A DNA stretch of 64,000 bases from Piscicola geometra (Eukaryota; Annelida; Clitellata; Hirudinida; Piscicolidae), in NCBI GenBank assembly GCA_943735955.1, contig OX030965.1:2056701-2120700 (forward strand), read 5' to 3'. The position numbers and the translations under genes were made by a program. This document shows positions 10,739 through 23,862 of the stretch, piece after piece. Position 1 is the first letter of the stretch. Every line of letters begins with the position of its first letter. The notes under the pieces are model-generated. The model was not told the origin of the DNA. It worked only from the letters and a program-made list of their open reading frames with translations, and did no database searches.

Positions 10739-12785
10739 CAGGGGCGCAACCAGCCAAAAATGCTGGGGGGGGCTCAACTTTAGTATGGGAAAAAAATTAT
10801 TTACCGCAGCTGTTGCGTTTTGCAGCATCAATTTTTATGTTTTCTTGCTGTTTTAATACCGAGTTTTTTTCACATATTTTGTAAAATAAATTTTACATTT
10901 TAATTTCATGAATTAAATTTCAAATTTTTTCATTTTATTATTTATAATCTTTTATTTTCTGTTCGCATTTAAAATTTCTCAAAACAATCTTTCCTTGCTT
11001 AGATAATGTTTCAATTTTAGTATTTTTATACAAATTTAGTCTTAATTTCAAGGTGAAAAGATAGTTAATACTTGAATTAATTTTTTTCTTTTTCAAAATA
11101 ACTTGTAAAACGTTTTCAATGCTTTTAAAAATCAATGGGGCGTTTTCGCAACTTTGACGAAATATGATTTCATATGATTTTTAATAAGCCTAGTCATTCG
11201 TTACAATAGTTATTATGAAAATAATAAAATTATTATTTTAATGTTAATGTATTATGAAATTTATAAAATTTCAATTAAAAGTTGAATTTTGAAGATAAAT
11301 GTTAATTTTTATATTTAGAAAATTTTTTTAAAATCGCAAAAACTTCACACTTGAAGCTTTTATTGAAGAAAATATAATTTTTAACCTCTCATAGGTTGAT
11401 TATAAAATTAAAATAAAGATAACATTCGTCGTCAATGTCGTCTTTGAAACAGCACGACAGTTTGAGTGCTGTTGTAATTCACGTTAAATAATTTGCTTTG
11501 TTGTAATAAAAATAATATTTATTATTATTATTATAACTAATAAAATAATTAGAAGTCATAAGTTTATCGAACTATTTGCAATTGAAATTTATTTCTGTTT
11601 TAATAAATGTGGTTTGAACCAATTTATTTATGATTTCTTACTGCACACTGTCACACTTTCCGCTCACGCTGCGTTTTCGCAACATTTTCCCCCATTAAAA
11701 CTTATGAAATAATTGTTTTCAATTTTGCTTGAGTTGTTATTATAACCATTTAATGCAAGTCTAGATGTAAAATTCATGTTAACTTTTTTTTCGGGTAGCG
11801 GCGGTAAATGGCCTAAATAAAAACTACCAATTATAATTGATAAAGAATTTAGATAGTTTATTAATGATACAAAAGAAAAACTACAAACTAAGTTGCATAG
11901 TATTCTTAGAGTTACTTCATCATTTTTTAAACTAAGGTAAAAAGTAAAAAAATAGGTTTGATAATTAAGTCTATAATTTTTGTTAAAATATTCAGTTTCA
12001 ACTAAATTTTGATGTGTTCTCAGTTACAAAATAATTTTTCGATCATATTGTGAAAATCTTTTCACCATTTCATTTACTGGAAGAAGTGAAGTAGCGGTTT
12101 TGGTAGCAGATATTTTCAAACAAGCTTGGCAAACGACGAGCAGACACAGTCGTCCTAAGATGAATTTTAATAAGCCGAAATTTAGAAAATGCTCTTTCTG
12201 CATCTTATGAAGTAACTGGCAAAGTCAGAGCAACATCGAGCATATAGTGCAACTTGGGCTGAAGGCTTGTGGCTCAAAAGAGTTCTTGCAGTTCGATACA
12301 TGAAATAAGATCAGACTGATCCACACGTAAACTTGATGTGTTGATGTGATTTTGAGCTGTCTTTGCACAGTTTCAGCATTCTTTCCATGAAGGTTGGATA
12401 ATTCTAAATGCTCGATAGTTATTTTGTCTAACTGCGTTATTCTTTATATACTGTGTCATGGCTGAAACAATTTACATATGAAAAGTGTAAAGATTTAAAA
12501 GTGTAGTTAAGGTCTAGTGGTGCACTATTTCTTCTCAGAATTTGTGACATGTTAGTGTTATTTTGGTGGGATCTCTATGTTCTGTGTTGATATATGAAAT
12601 GCTTTGTGAGATAAAGACTCGATGGCCATCCAGAGAAAATATCATTGTCCTATGGCATATTGAAAAATTGATTACCCCCCCCCCCCACCAAAAAAACTCA
12701 TCGATTTTCGAAAAATTGTGAGACCCTTCGAAAAGGTCTGGGGGGGGCTTGAGCCCCCCCCAGCTCCCCCCTGGTTGCGCCACTG
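10739..12785 (-). mobile_element. hAT-D copy 1, complete ends, dead transposase
   Basis: Ends CAGGGGCGCAACCAG and CTGGTTGCGCCACTG are inverted repeats, flanked by a perfect 8-bp duplication CTTCGCAT (10731-10738, 12786-12793), the hAT signature. On the minus strand near 12250-12110 the text AERAFSKFRLIKIHLRTTV.. is the C-terminal hAT dimerisation region of the ZMYM1/DUF4371 type. The rest is AT-rich with many stops. The copy at 43903-47661 aligns in the opposite direction. Confidence 0.88.
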
Positions 12786-12793
12786 CTTCGCAT

Positions 12794-13289
12794 ACTAACA
12801 GATTAACGAACTGATAACAAATTATTAGTGTAGCGAAAGTTATTGCTTCATTTAAGGGATTGAATGGATACCTCAATGGTTATAGACAATCGGAACTTTT
12901 TAAATAATTCTTTAACGCATTAAGGGTTTGGGGCCAGCTTTGCATATTTCAAATCCTAAAGTTACGTTTGTGGCTGAACATTTTATACTTTTTTATAGAA
13001 ATATCAAATGAGTTTGTGTTCTTGCAATGGAATCCCATCTAGTGATGCTGTGTTCTAAGAATATTTCACCGAATTCCCTTTTTGGAGGCCTGATGATGAT
13101 GATGCCGAGAGTCCAAGTTGAACTTTTTTCTCTTCAATTTCCCAAACCCTTGCTCAAAACATGGTTGAAACAAGAGGGAAAGTCACGAGGACGTGTGCCT
13201 TATGGCTTGTTGGCACAACGAAATGGTCACTACTGTGATCATTACAAAAATTATTAATATAGATTTTAAAATCACTATCATTGTAATTA

Positions 13290-13290
<1 letters not shown>
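12794..13290. other. upstream region of the SYT15-like gene
   Basis: Mostly unique sequence without a convincing core promoter. Any 5'UTR exon of SYT15 would lie here or further left; none could be fixed. Confidence 0.4.
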
Positions 13291-13668
<378 letters not shown>

Positions 13669-13672
13669 AGAC

Positions 13673-16600
13673 ATGACTTCTAGCCAATTTACGACGCTGA
13701 CGGCTTTTCTAGTGCTATCAATCACCTTCGGAGTGGTCGTCATAGCAACGCTGACTTACGTGGTTACTAAGCGATGGAGGAAAAAAAGTGGCGCGCAGAT
13801 GAAAACAAGTTCAGTTGAGAAGTTTATCAAGAGACTGTTGGGGAAGTTGTTGAGGGGGGAGAATGAAGACTCTGTGACAAAGTAAGCGGGTGTATGTTTG
13901 GTTGTATGTAGGTTTGTATGTGTGGTTGTATGTGTGGTTGTAAGTTTGGTTGTATGTGGGTTTGTATGTGTGGTTGTATGTGTGGTTGTATGTGTGGTTG
14001 TATGTGTGGTTGTATGTGTGGTTGTATGTGTGGTTGTATGTGTGGTTGTATATGTGGTTGTATGTGTGGTTGTATGTGTGGTTGTATGTGTGGTTGAATG
14101 TGTGGTTGTATGTGTGGTTGTATGTGTGGTTGTATGTGTGGTTATATGGGTGGTTGTATGTGTGGTTGTATGTGTGGTTGTATGTGTGGTTGTATGGGTG
14201 GTTGTATGTGTAGTTGTATAGGTGGTTGTGTGGGTGGTTGTATGGGGGTGTATGAATGGTTGTATTAGAGGTTATATGGGAGGTTGTATTAGTGGTTGTA
14301 CAAATTTATAGAGTCTTGGGAAGAATTCATGGTAGGCATCACGTAAATTAGAACTTATCACATCACGTGACGCAGCCAACAACCACACAATTCTGTTCTT
14401 TTATTGAATATTTTGCTCATTTCCACACCACACTCACCCTCCCACCCATGCATCCACTTTGTTCTTGTCATTTCCTGCCGAATCATCAATTCTCCACTAG
14501 AACCATTTATTCCAACAATTCTCCACCACCATTGACCAATCTTCCACTACCACTATCCCTCCATCCACCAATCCTCCATCCATCAATCTTCCATCTATCA
14601 ATCCTCAATCCACCCTTCCTCCATCCACCACCACCAATCCTCCATCCACCACCACCATTCTTCCATCCACCAATCCTCCATCCACCACCACCATTCTTCC
14701 ATATATCAATCTTCCATCCACCACCACCATCCCTCTATCCACCAGGGTGCTGACACCTGCCACCAACAGGACGATCACAATCACGAACAGAAGTCGTGAC
14801 AGTGTGGCTTCCATTATCTCCAACTTCACCGAAGTTTCCTCTTCCTTCTCGGTGCACAATCCTCAACCTGCCCTCAGCGCTCAACTCTCGCCCATCCGCA
14901 AGCAAATGTCCCTGCAACTGCCCAGCATCAGCGTCACTTCGACCAGTCCCACCGATGCTTACAAGTCTTTCCTCACGCCTCGCAGACAATCGCACCAACT
15001 GACGTCATCGTCCTGCCAGCAAGCGTTCCTCCTTCCGAACCAACCTTCTTCTAGGTTGGTTTCTGGTTTCAATTGAATTGTTATAGAAGGAGGTTGCACA
15101 CGATTTCCACACATAGCCTCATAGCTTAATTGCATAACCAATAACGTAAATTAAAATTTATCCAGCCATTATATTGACTTTTTGTCTAACTATGTTAACT
15201 TTAACATGAGAAATAAAGAAAAAAGAAATACTAGTTTATTAACTTCAAACATGAACACTCAAAAAGTCCATCTTGAGCAACTGGGTTCCCAAGATGGGAC
15301 GCTTAGTTGCTTAAGATGAATTCATATTATATGGCATACAAATTTTAAATTAAACATTTTACTTATTATCCAATTTATTTAGAATATATACTTTATAAAG
15401 TCGATTATACTGTACATACTCTATATAGATTTATCATCCCCCAAGATGGAAAAATGCCAGAGACAGATTCATCAATGTCTATAATCTCTTTCTACGTTTA
15501 ATCTTAGGCAACTATTCATGTTTCATCCTAGGCAACTATGACCATGCTACATATCCATGGCTACAACAGGCTAATCACTAAATTATTAAGTATACCAATT
15601 GCACATAATGTAACTGTAGTGCATTATCTAAGAATAAAATAAAAAAATTTACTCCTTCGGATGTGAGGAAGTAACAACAAAACGTTATCTCCCAACTTTT
15701 TAGCTATTCTTTTAGAAATCAGTTTTTCAATTATTATAATTGAATGAGGCAACTTTCAGAAACGAAATCAACATACAAATGTGCCTAGAAGACGGATGCA
15801 TGAATGAAAAATTAAAAAAAATTATTCATTGCATAGCTGTAAGTAAGCTCGTTCCATCTTAGAAACTAATTCATCTTGAAGAACCTCCTCCTATCCTTAT
15901 TTTTCATCCATTCTTATGTTACACCAACCAGTTTTTGTATTTTTTTATCCACTCATCCATCCATCCATGCATCCACCCGTGAATCCATCCATGAATACAT
16001 CCACCCATCTATCCACCCATAAATCCACCCACACATAATTCCACCTACCCATAAATCTACCCATCCACCCAATAATTCAACCATGCATCCATCTTTGCAC
16101 CCAACCATGCATCCACTCATCCATTCACCCATTTATTCAACCATCCTTCACAGACGCTCCTCTATAGCGAGTCTGCAGGAGGAGACGGGGGCTTGCTTGG
16201 GCGGCATCGATCCGAGCCTCTACAAGCGGAGGTACAGCGCCGGCAGCTCGGTCAGTTCGAGAGAGGACCTCAACGATGATGATGACGATTCCGATGACCT
16301 CTCGCCTGATTACCTTGGTGGGAATGGTGGGGGTGGAGTGGATGGTGATGAGTGGTGAGTTGGTGGGAAAGGGTGAAGGGTTATGGGGGTTGGTGGTGAT
16401 GAGTGGTGAAATAGTGTTTTTTTTTAGAAAAGTATAATTTTTCGAGAAAAAATTATTTAAACAAACAAATAAATATTTATATATATCCAAACCTCCATCC
16501 ATCTACTCATCCATCAGTCCATCCAAATCTTCATCCATCTACTCATCCATCCGTCCATCCATATTTGCGTCTTCACGTTTGCTCCGCCCATCTATCAAGA

Positions 16601-16721
16601 TATAGCAAAAAACCAACGCAATCAATAAGATTTGCATTACGTTTCAATCACTATCACAACCATCACTACTACGACGATTACTATTTGCATCGCTACAGCT
16701 ATCATCATCATCATCATCATT

Positions 16722-16797
<76 letters not shown>

Positions 16798-19700
16798 CCA
16801 CCACCAACCCCACAGGAAGAGTTCGTTTCAGTTTGGACTACTGTCAGAAGGGCGAGAAGTTGACGGTGGTCGTCCACCAAGCGAGACATTTGGCCCTCAA
16901 GAACAGCCACCTGCCCGACTCCTGCGACCCCTTCTTCAAGTGGGTGGGCAGGGGATGGGTGGATGGTAAAAAACCTCTTGTCCAAGTGGGTGGGGAGGAA
17001 TGAAAGTTAGAGTAAGTTAGCGTGGAAAATTAAAAGAAGGAAGTAGGGATGCCGGGTAGATTAGGTAGTTGGTTGAACAATAAGGTTGCTGAAGACCGGG
17101 CGGATGTTTCAAACAATGTGAAGAGTGTTTTGGCGGCAAGAAGAGGCCTAAAATAGACCACAATTATTCGAACGCAAGGGCGGAAATGGCTTCTCATGAC
17201 CGCACTTGAAAGTTTTCCTCTTGGAAACTCGCAGCGAGATGGAGGCACTTTGCGACCTTCGACGAGTGCTTTCTAACTCTTCAAGACCAAAACTCGCTTC
17301 CTGTGTTCACAATTCTTTTGCCCTTTTTACGTTAAACATTGTTTAAAAAGAGTATTGTATTATTTGGATTTAAAAAATTAATAATTGCATAATTTTTGCC
17401 ATCTCACGTCTGAAAGAGAGGAGCGATCGTGGCATTGCAGCACTCGACGACATTTATCTCACAGATTCTATTCCAAAATCTCATTCTGAACTTTTTCTTT
17501 TTTTCCGTGGCAGTTTTTAAGGCATAAACAAAATGCTTGTTGACGCAAAGCAAGACGTGATCTCATTGCTAAGCTGAGCCTTCTCCACGCATGCGTGCAT
17601 CTCATTACGAAGACGCCACAACAAGGAACAAGGAAACACAATGGAGACCTTCGAAACATGAGAGTTGCCAAGCACGATGCAGGCATCCCAGTCGATTCTC
17701 TGCGAGCCCTTCATATTATGCAATCTCATGATGATGATGATGATGAGGATGATGAGGATGATGATGGTGATGATGACGATGATGATGAGGATGATAATGA
17801 TGGTGATGATGATGGAGATGATGATGAGGATGAAGATGAAGATAGTGATGATGACGATGGTGATGATGACGAAGATGATGATGATGATGACGATGATGAT
17901 GATGAAATAGGTTCATATTATTGAAAGATACATTGTTTCTCTCAAGATTGACTGCTACCTTCTGAGCACTTTGATGAGGCACAACTAACTAACTACAAAC
18001 ACCCTTCGGAAACAAGAATTGCAAATACAAAAAAAAACTCTCAACAGGCTGACAGAGAAATCACAACAAAACACCGTTCCAGCCAACACCGCTGCATCTT
18101 ACAAGCATGCTTCCTTCTCACACCTCGCTTGATTGATCGTATCTTTTTCAACCCAAATGTCCGAATAGTTTACGTTTTTTCAAACACCTCGACAAAAATA
18201 ATGCAACCACTGAATTATTAATGAGGCTGTTTACGGCTTTGAAAAGCAAATATATTTTAATTTTGTCTGCTTGTCACTGCACCAAACACATGCACCAAGG
18301 CACCGCGAATGATTGGGAGGCAAAACAGTTATTTCACAGGACAAATGCAGCGAGTAGTGTGATTAATATTAATTCCCAAGCTTTCGGCGTGTTTGTGGTC
18401 TGCTTCATCGCACTTTTTTGGCTTGTCAACAACACGTGTCTCATCATTCGCTTCCTATCTAATCGTACATCTAGTCATCAATATGTTCTCGAATCTATTT
18501 AAACAAATATTGACCTTTTTAAATCTTCAAAATGGATTTCACCTATCCATTCAAACATCCATTCAACCATCCACCCACCCATCCTCCTATCTATTGATCA
18601 ATCCATTAATGCACCCATCCATTAATGCACCCATCCATTAATGCACCCATCCATTAATGCACCCATCCATTAATGCACCCATCCATTGACAGACTTGTTC
18701 TGCTTCCAGACTTGCGAAGTCAAGTGAAGACCACTCACAAGAAGAGGACCTGCAACCCCAAGTTCGAAGAGTCTTTCATCTTTCAGGTACTCATCCACCC
18801 GTTCATCTAAATCCATTTTCATCCCATCCATCCATCTATAATAGATTCTATATGTTATAGTCAAAACGCGTAACCAGGCATTTCGCGTAATGCCTAAAAA
18901 AGCAGTCAAATCGTGTAACTCATGATTCACGCAGATTGAATGAATAGAAGTTAATAAAATGCGTAAAGACTTAGAGTTATTTTAAAATTTGACTGAAATG
19001 AATGTATTCAATATTTAGCCATTTATTAAGTTTTTTTCCTTCAATACGCATGAATTATGCGTTACACGATTTGACTGATTTTTAGGAATTACTCGAAAGG
19101 CCTGGTTACGCGTTTTGACTGTAACATATACATCCCATCTATCCATCCATCCATTTATCCATCCATTTATCCATCCATCTATCCATCCATCCATCCATCT
19201 ATCCATCCATCCATCTATCCATCCATCCATCTATCCATCCATCCATCTATCCATCCATCCATCTATCGATCCATCAATCCATCCATCCACCCAGCCATCC
19301 ATCTTTTCATTCATTCTTTCAACCATTCTTTTATCCATCTTTTCATCCATCTTTTCATCCATCCTTTCATCCGTCCTTTCATCCATCCTTTCATCCATCC
19401 TTTCATCCATCCTTTCATCCATCCTTTCATCTATCCATCCATCCACCCATCCATCCATCCACCCAGCCATCCATCCTTTCATCCATCCTTTCATCCATCC
19501 ATCCATCCATCCATCCATTACTCAGGTTCCCGCCAAAGATCTCAACGAACGCACCCTCAAGCTGACAGCCTATGACGTAGACAAGCTCAGACGTCACAAC
19601 GTTATAGGTGGGTTGGTTGGTTATTGGATGGGTGAAAACGTTGGTGGATGGGTGGGATGGCCTGGTGGATGGGTGGATTTGGTTAGTGAGTGGATGAGAT

Positions 19701-22700
19701 AGGTTGGTATATGGGTTGAAAGGTGAGATGGGTGGGTTGGTGGATGGATGGGTTCGGTGAGATGGGTGGGTTGGTGGATGGGTAGGTTGGCTGGTGAATG
19801 AGTGGGATTGTGGATGGGTCAGAGGATGAAAAGCTGAGTGGGTTGGTGGATGGGTGGGTTGGTTTCTGGGTGATTGGTGAATGAAAGGGTGGAAAAACTG
19901 GTAGATGGGTGGGTTGGTCAATTATTGCGCTGGTGGATGGGTAGATTTGTGGATGGATTGGAAGTTATGTGGATGAACAAATTAAAGAAATGAGTGTTTG
20001 TCAGCCAATCAATTCATTGACCTCGGTGTTCAGCTTCATTTTCAATCAAATTTCGAGTTTCTCATTCGAGTTTCAACTAATTTACTCTCGAAACCCCTTT
20101 TCTCCCTTTATTTCTTCTATTACACTTTCTAGTATTTATCCCCTCTATCTTACCCTTTCATCCACTTCTTTATCCCACTTTTCTATCTCATTTTTCCATT
20201 TCATCTTTTCGTGACATCCCATCAATCCCATACTACTATGACATCTTTCTATCCCATTCTCCCATTCCATCCTTCCATCCCATCCTTCCATCCCATCCTC
20301 CCATCCCATCCTTCCATCCCATCCTTCCATCCCATCTTTCCATCCCATCCTTTCATCCCATCCTTCCATCCCATCCTTCCATCCCATCCTTCCATCCCAT
20401 CCTTCCATCTCATTCTTCCATCTCATCCTTCCATCCCATCATTCCATCCCATCCTTTCATCCCATCCTTCCATCCCATTCAGGTCACGTGACCTACTCGC
20501 TGAGGGACCTGTTGCCTCCAGGTGATGAAAAAATGAAGAAGATTACCGTGATCAGAGACCTGGAAACCGAGGTTGCCGATTTCATCTACCCGCTACCTAA
20601 CCATCTACCCTCCCACCACTCTACCCATTCATCTACCCATCCACCTATCAATTTAATTACCTATTCATCTACCCCCATATTTACGTACTTTACCCACCAC
20701 TTCACCCACTCACCTGCCTATCAATATTTCTCAACCCCTATCTTTCCATCCACGCACCTGTCCATCTAAGCACCCGTCACTTGGCACTGATCACTCTACC
20801 AACCAATCCATCCTATAGCCACCCACCTATCCTCCTACCCATTCACATACCCATTCACCAGCCCAGTTATCTATCTAATCACACCTCTTACCTTTTTCTC
20901 CACTTACCTAATCATCTTCTATCTCATCTATCCATCTACCTATCCAGAATTCACGAATTGACACAACACTTCACCAACCACTCACCTACCACTCCACCTA
21001 CCCACCCACCTACCCACCCACCTACCCACCCACCTACCCACCCACCTACCCACCCACCTACCCACCCACCTACCCACCCACCTACCCACCCACCTACCCA
21101 CCCACCTACCCACCCACCTACCCACCCACCTACCCACCCACCTACCCACCCACCTACCCACCCACCTACCCAGCCACCTACCACTCACCTACCCACCCAC
21201 CCACCTACCACTCACCTACCCAGCCACCTACCACTCACCTACCCACCCACCTACCCACCCACCTACCCACCCACCTACCCACCCACCCACCTACCACTCA
21301 TCTACCCAGCCACCTACCACTCACCTACCCAGCCACCTACCACTCACCTACCCAGCCACCTACCACTCACCTACCCAGCCACCTACCACTCACCTACCCA
21401 GCCACCTACCACTCACCTACCCAGCCACCTACCACTCACCTACCCAGCCACTTCTTTATCTTTTTACCAAATCAAGCAAATGTTTCCTAAATGAAGCTTT
21501 GAACCCTCACGAGAATATTTTTGTATACATGCAAATACGAATAAAAACCTAATAAACACTTCTCACATGCAACCTAACCCACATTATCATTATCATCCCC
21601 ACTGAAAAATCATTATCACCACCATTACACCCTACCCACATCCACACCCCAGCACCCTCTTAATTATCATCATCATCTACCTAGCTATTGACCCTTCTAG
21701 AAACCACACTCTCCCTCGCTCACCCTCCCTCAATCACCCTCTCTCACTCACCCTCCCTCGCTCACCCTCCCTCACTCACCCTCTCTCACTCACCTTCTCT
21801 CACTCACCCTCCCTCACTCACCCTCCCTCACTCACCCTCCCAACTTACCCACCTAAACCCTCTCTCACTCACCCTCTCTCACTCACTCTCCCTCCCTCAC
21901 CCTCCCTCACTCACTCTCCCTCACTCACCCTCCCTCACTCACCCTCACTCACCTTCTCTCACTCACCCTCCCTCACTCACCCTCCCTCACTCACCCTCCC
22001 TCACTCACCCTCCCTCACTCACCCTCCCTCACTCACCATCCCTCACTCACCCTCCCTCACTCACCCTCTCTCACTCACCCTCACTCACCCTCCCTCACTC
22101 ACCCTCCCTCACTCACCCTCCCTCACTCACCCTCCCTCACTCACCCTCCCTCACTCACCCTCCCTCACTCACCCTCACTCACCTTCTCTCACTCACCCTC
22201 CCTCACTCACTCTCCCTCACTCACCCTCTCTCACTCACCCTCCCTCACTCACCCTCCCTCACTCACCCTCCCTCACTCACCCTCCCTCACTCACCCTCAC
22301 TCACTCACCCTCACTCACTCACCCTCCCTCACTCACCCTCCCTCACTCACCCTCACTCACTCACCCTCCCTAACTCACCCTCCCTCACTCACCCTCCCTC
22401 ACTCACCCTCCCTCACTCACCCTCACTCACTCACCCTCCCTAACTCACCCTCCCTCACTCACCCTCCCTCACTCACCCTCCCTCACTCACCCTCCCTCAC
22501 TCACCCTCCCTCACTCACCCTCCCTCACTCACCCTCCCTCACTCACCCTCTCTCACTCACCCTCCCTCACTCACCCTCTCTCACTCACCCTCCCTCACTC
22601 ACCTTCTCTCACTCACCCTCCCTCACTCACCTTCTCTCATTCACCCTCCCTCACTCATCCTCCCTCACTCACCCTCCCTCACTCACCCTCCCTCACTCAC

Positions 22701-23786
22701 CTTCTCTCACTCACCCTCCCTCACTCACCTTCTTTCACTCATCCTCACTCACTCACCCTCACTCACTCACCCTCCCTCACTCATCCTCTCACTCACTCAC
22801 CCTCCCTCACTCACCCTCTCTCACTCACCCTCTCTCACTCACTCTCCCTCACTCACCCTCCCTCACTCACCCTCCCTCACTCACCCTCCCTCACTCACCC
22901 TCCCTCACTCACCCTCCCTCACTCATCCTCTCTCACTCACTCACCCTCCCTCACTCACCCTCTCTCACTCACCCTCTCTCACTCACTCTCCCTCACTCAC
23001 CCTCCCTCACTAACCCTCCCTCACTCACCCTCCCTCACTCACCCTCACTCACCTTCTCTCACTCACCCTCCCTCACTCACCCTCTCTCACTCACTCACCC
23101 TCCCTCACTCACCCTCCCTCACTCACCCTCTCTCACTCACCCTCCCTCACTCACCCTCCCTCACTCACCCTCCCTCACTCACCCTCTCTCACTCACCCTC
23201 CCTCACTCACCCTCTCTCACTCACCCTCCCTCACTCACCCTTCCTCACTCACCCTCACTCACTCACCCTCCCTCACTCACTCATCCTCCCTCACTCACTC
23301 ACCCTCCCTTACTCACCCTCCCTCACTCACTCACCATCCCTCACTCACCCTCTCTCACTCACCCTCCCTCACTCACCCTTCCTCACTCACCCTCACTCAC
23401 TCACCCTCCCTCACTCACTCATCCTCCCTCACTCACCCTCCCTCCCTCACTCACCCTCCCTCACTCCCTCACCCTCCTTCACTCACCCTCTCCAGGAGTG
23501 CACGGACGACAAGGGCGAAATGCTGGTCTCATTCGTCTACAACAACGTCACTGAACGCCTCAGTGTCGGCATCTTCGAAGCCAGGAAAGTACAAAAGCCC
23601 GTGGCGACGGCTTCGTCTGGTTGGCATTTCGACATTTAAATTCTACTTTTGCGCTTCTTTATTCTTCTTCTGGGCTCCTTTCAGGCCTAAAGCTTCTTTA
23701 TCGCCTCTGCCTTCACGCCCATAAGGTATCGCCCTCCGTCCGTAATGTATTTCTTTTATATTCAGTGTGTGTGTGTGTGTGTAGGT

Positions 23787-23862
<76 letters not shown>

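Noticed and set aside
20781..22443. 237- and 251-codon Thr/His/Pro/Leu/Ser proteins
   Set aside because: Pure CCACCTAC and CCCTCACTCA repeat translation inside SYT15 intron 7.
23589..23594. Earlier SYT15 donor at 23589 (aaa|gtacaa)
   Set aside because: It ends in the wrong phase for the exon at 25064 and would delete about ten residues that C2B domains have; the donor at 23620 fits both.
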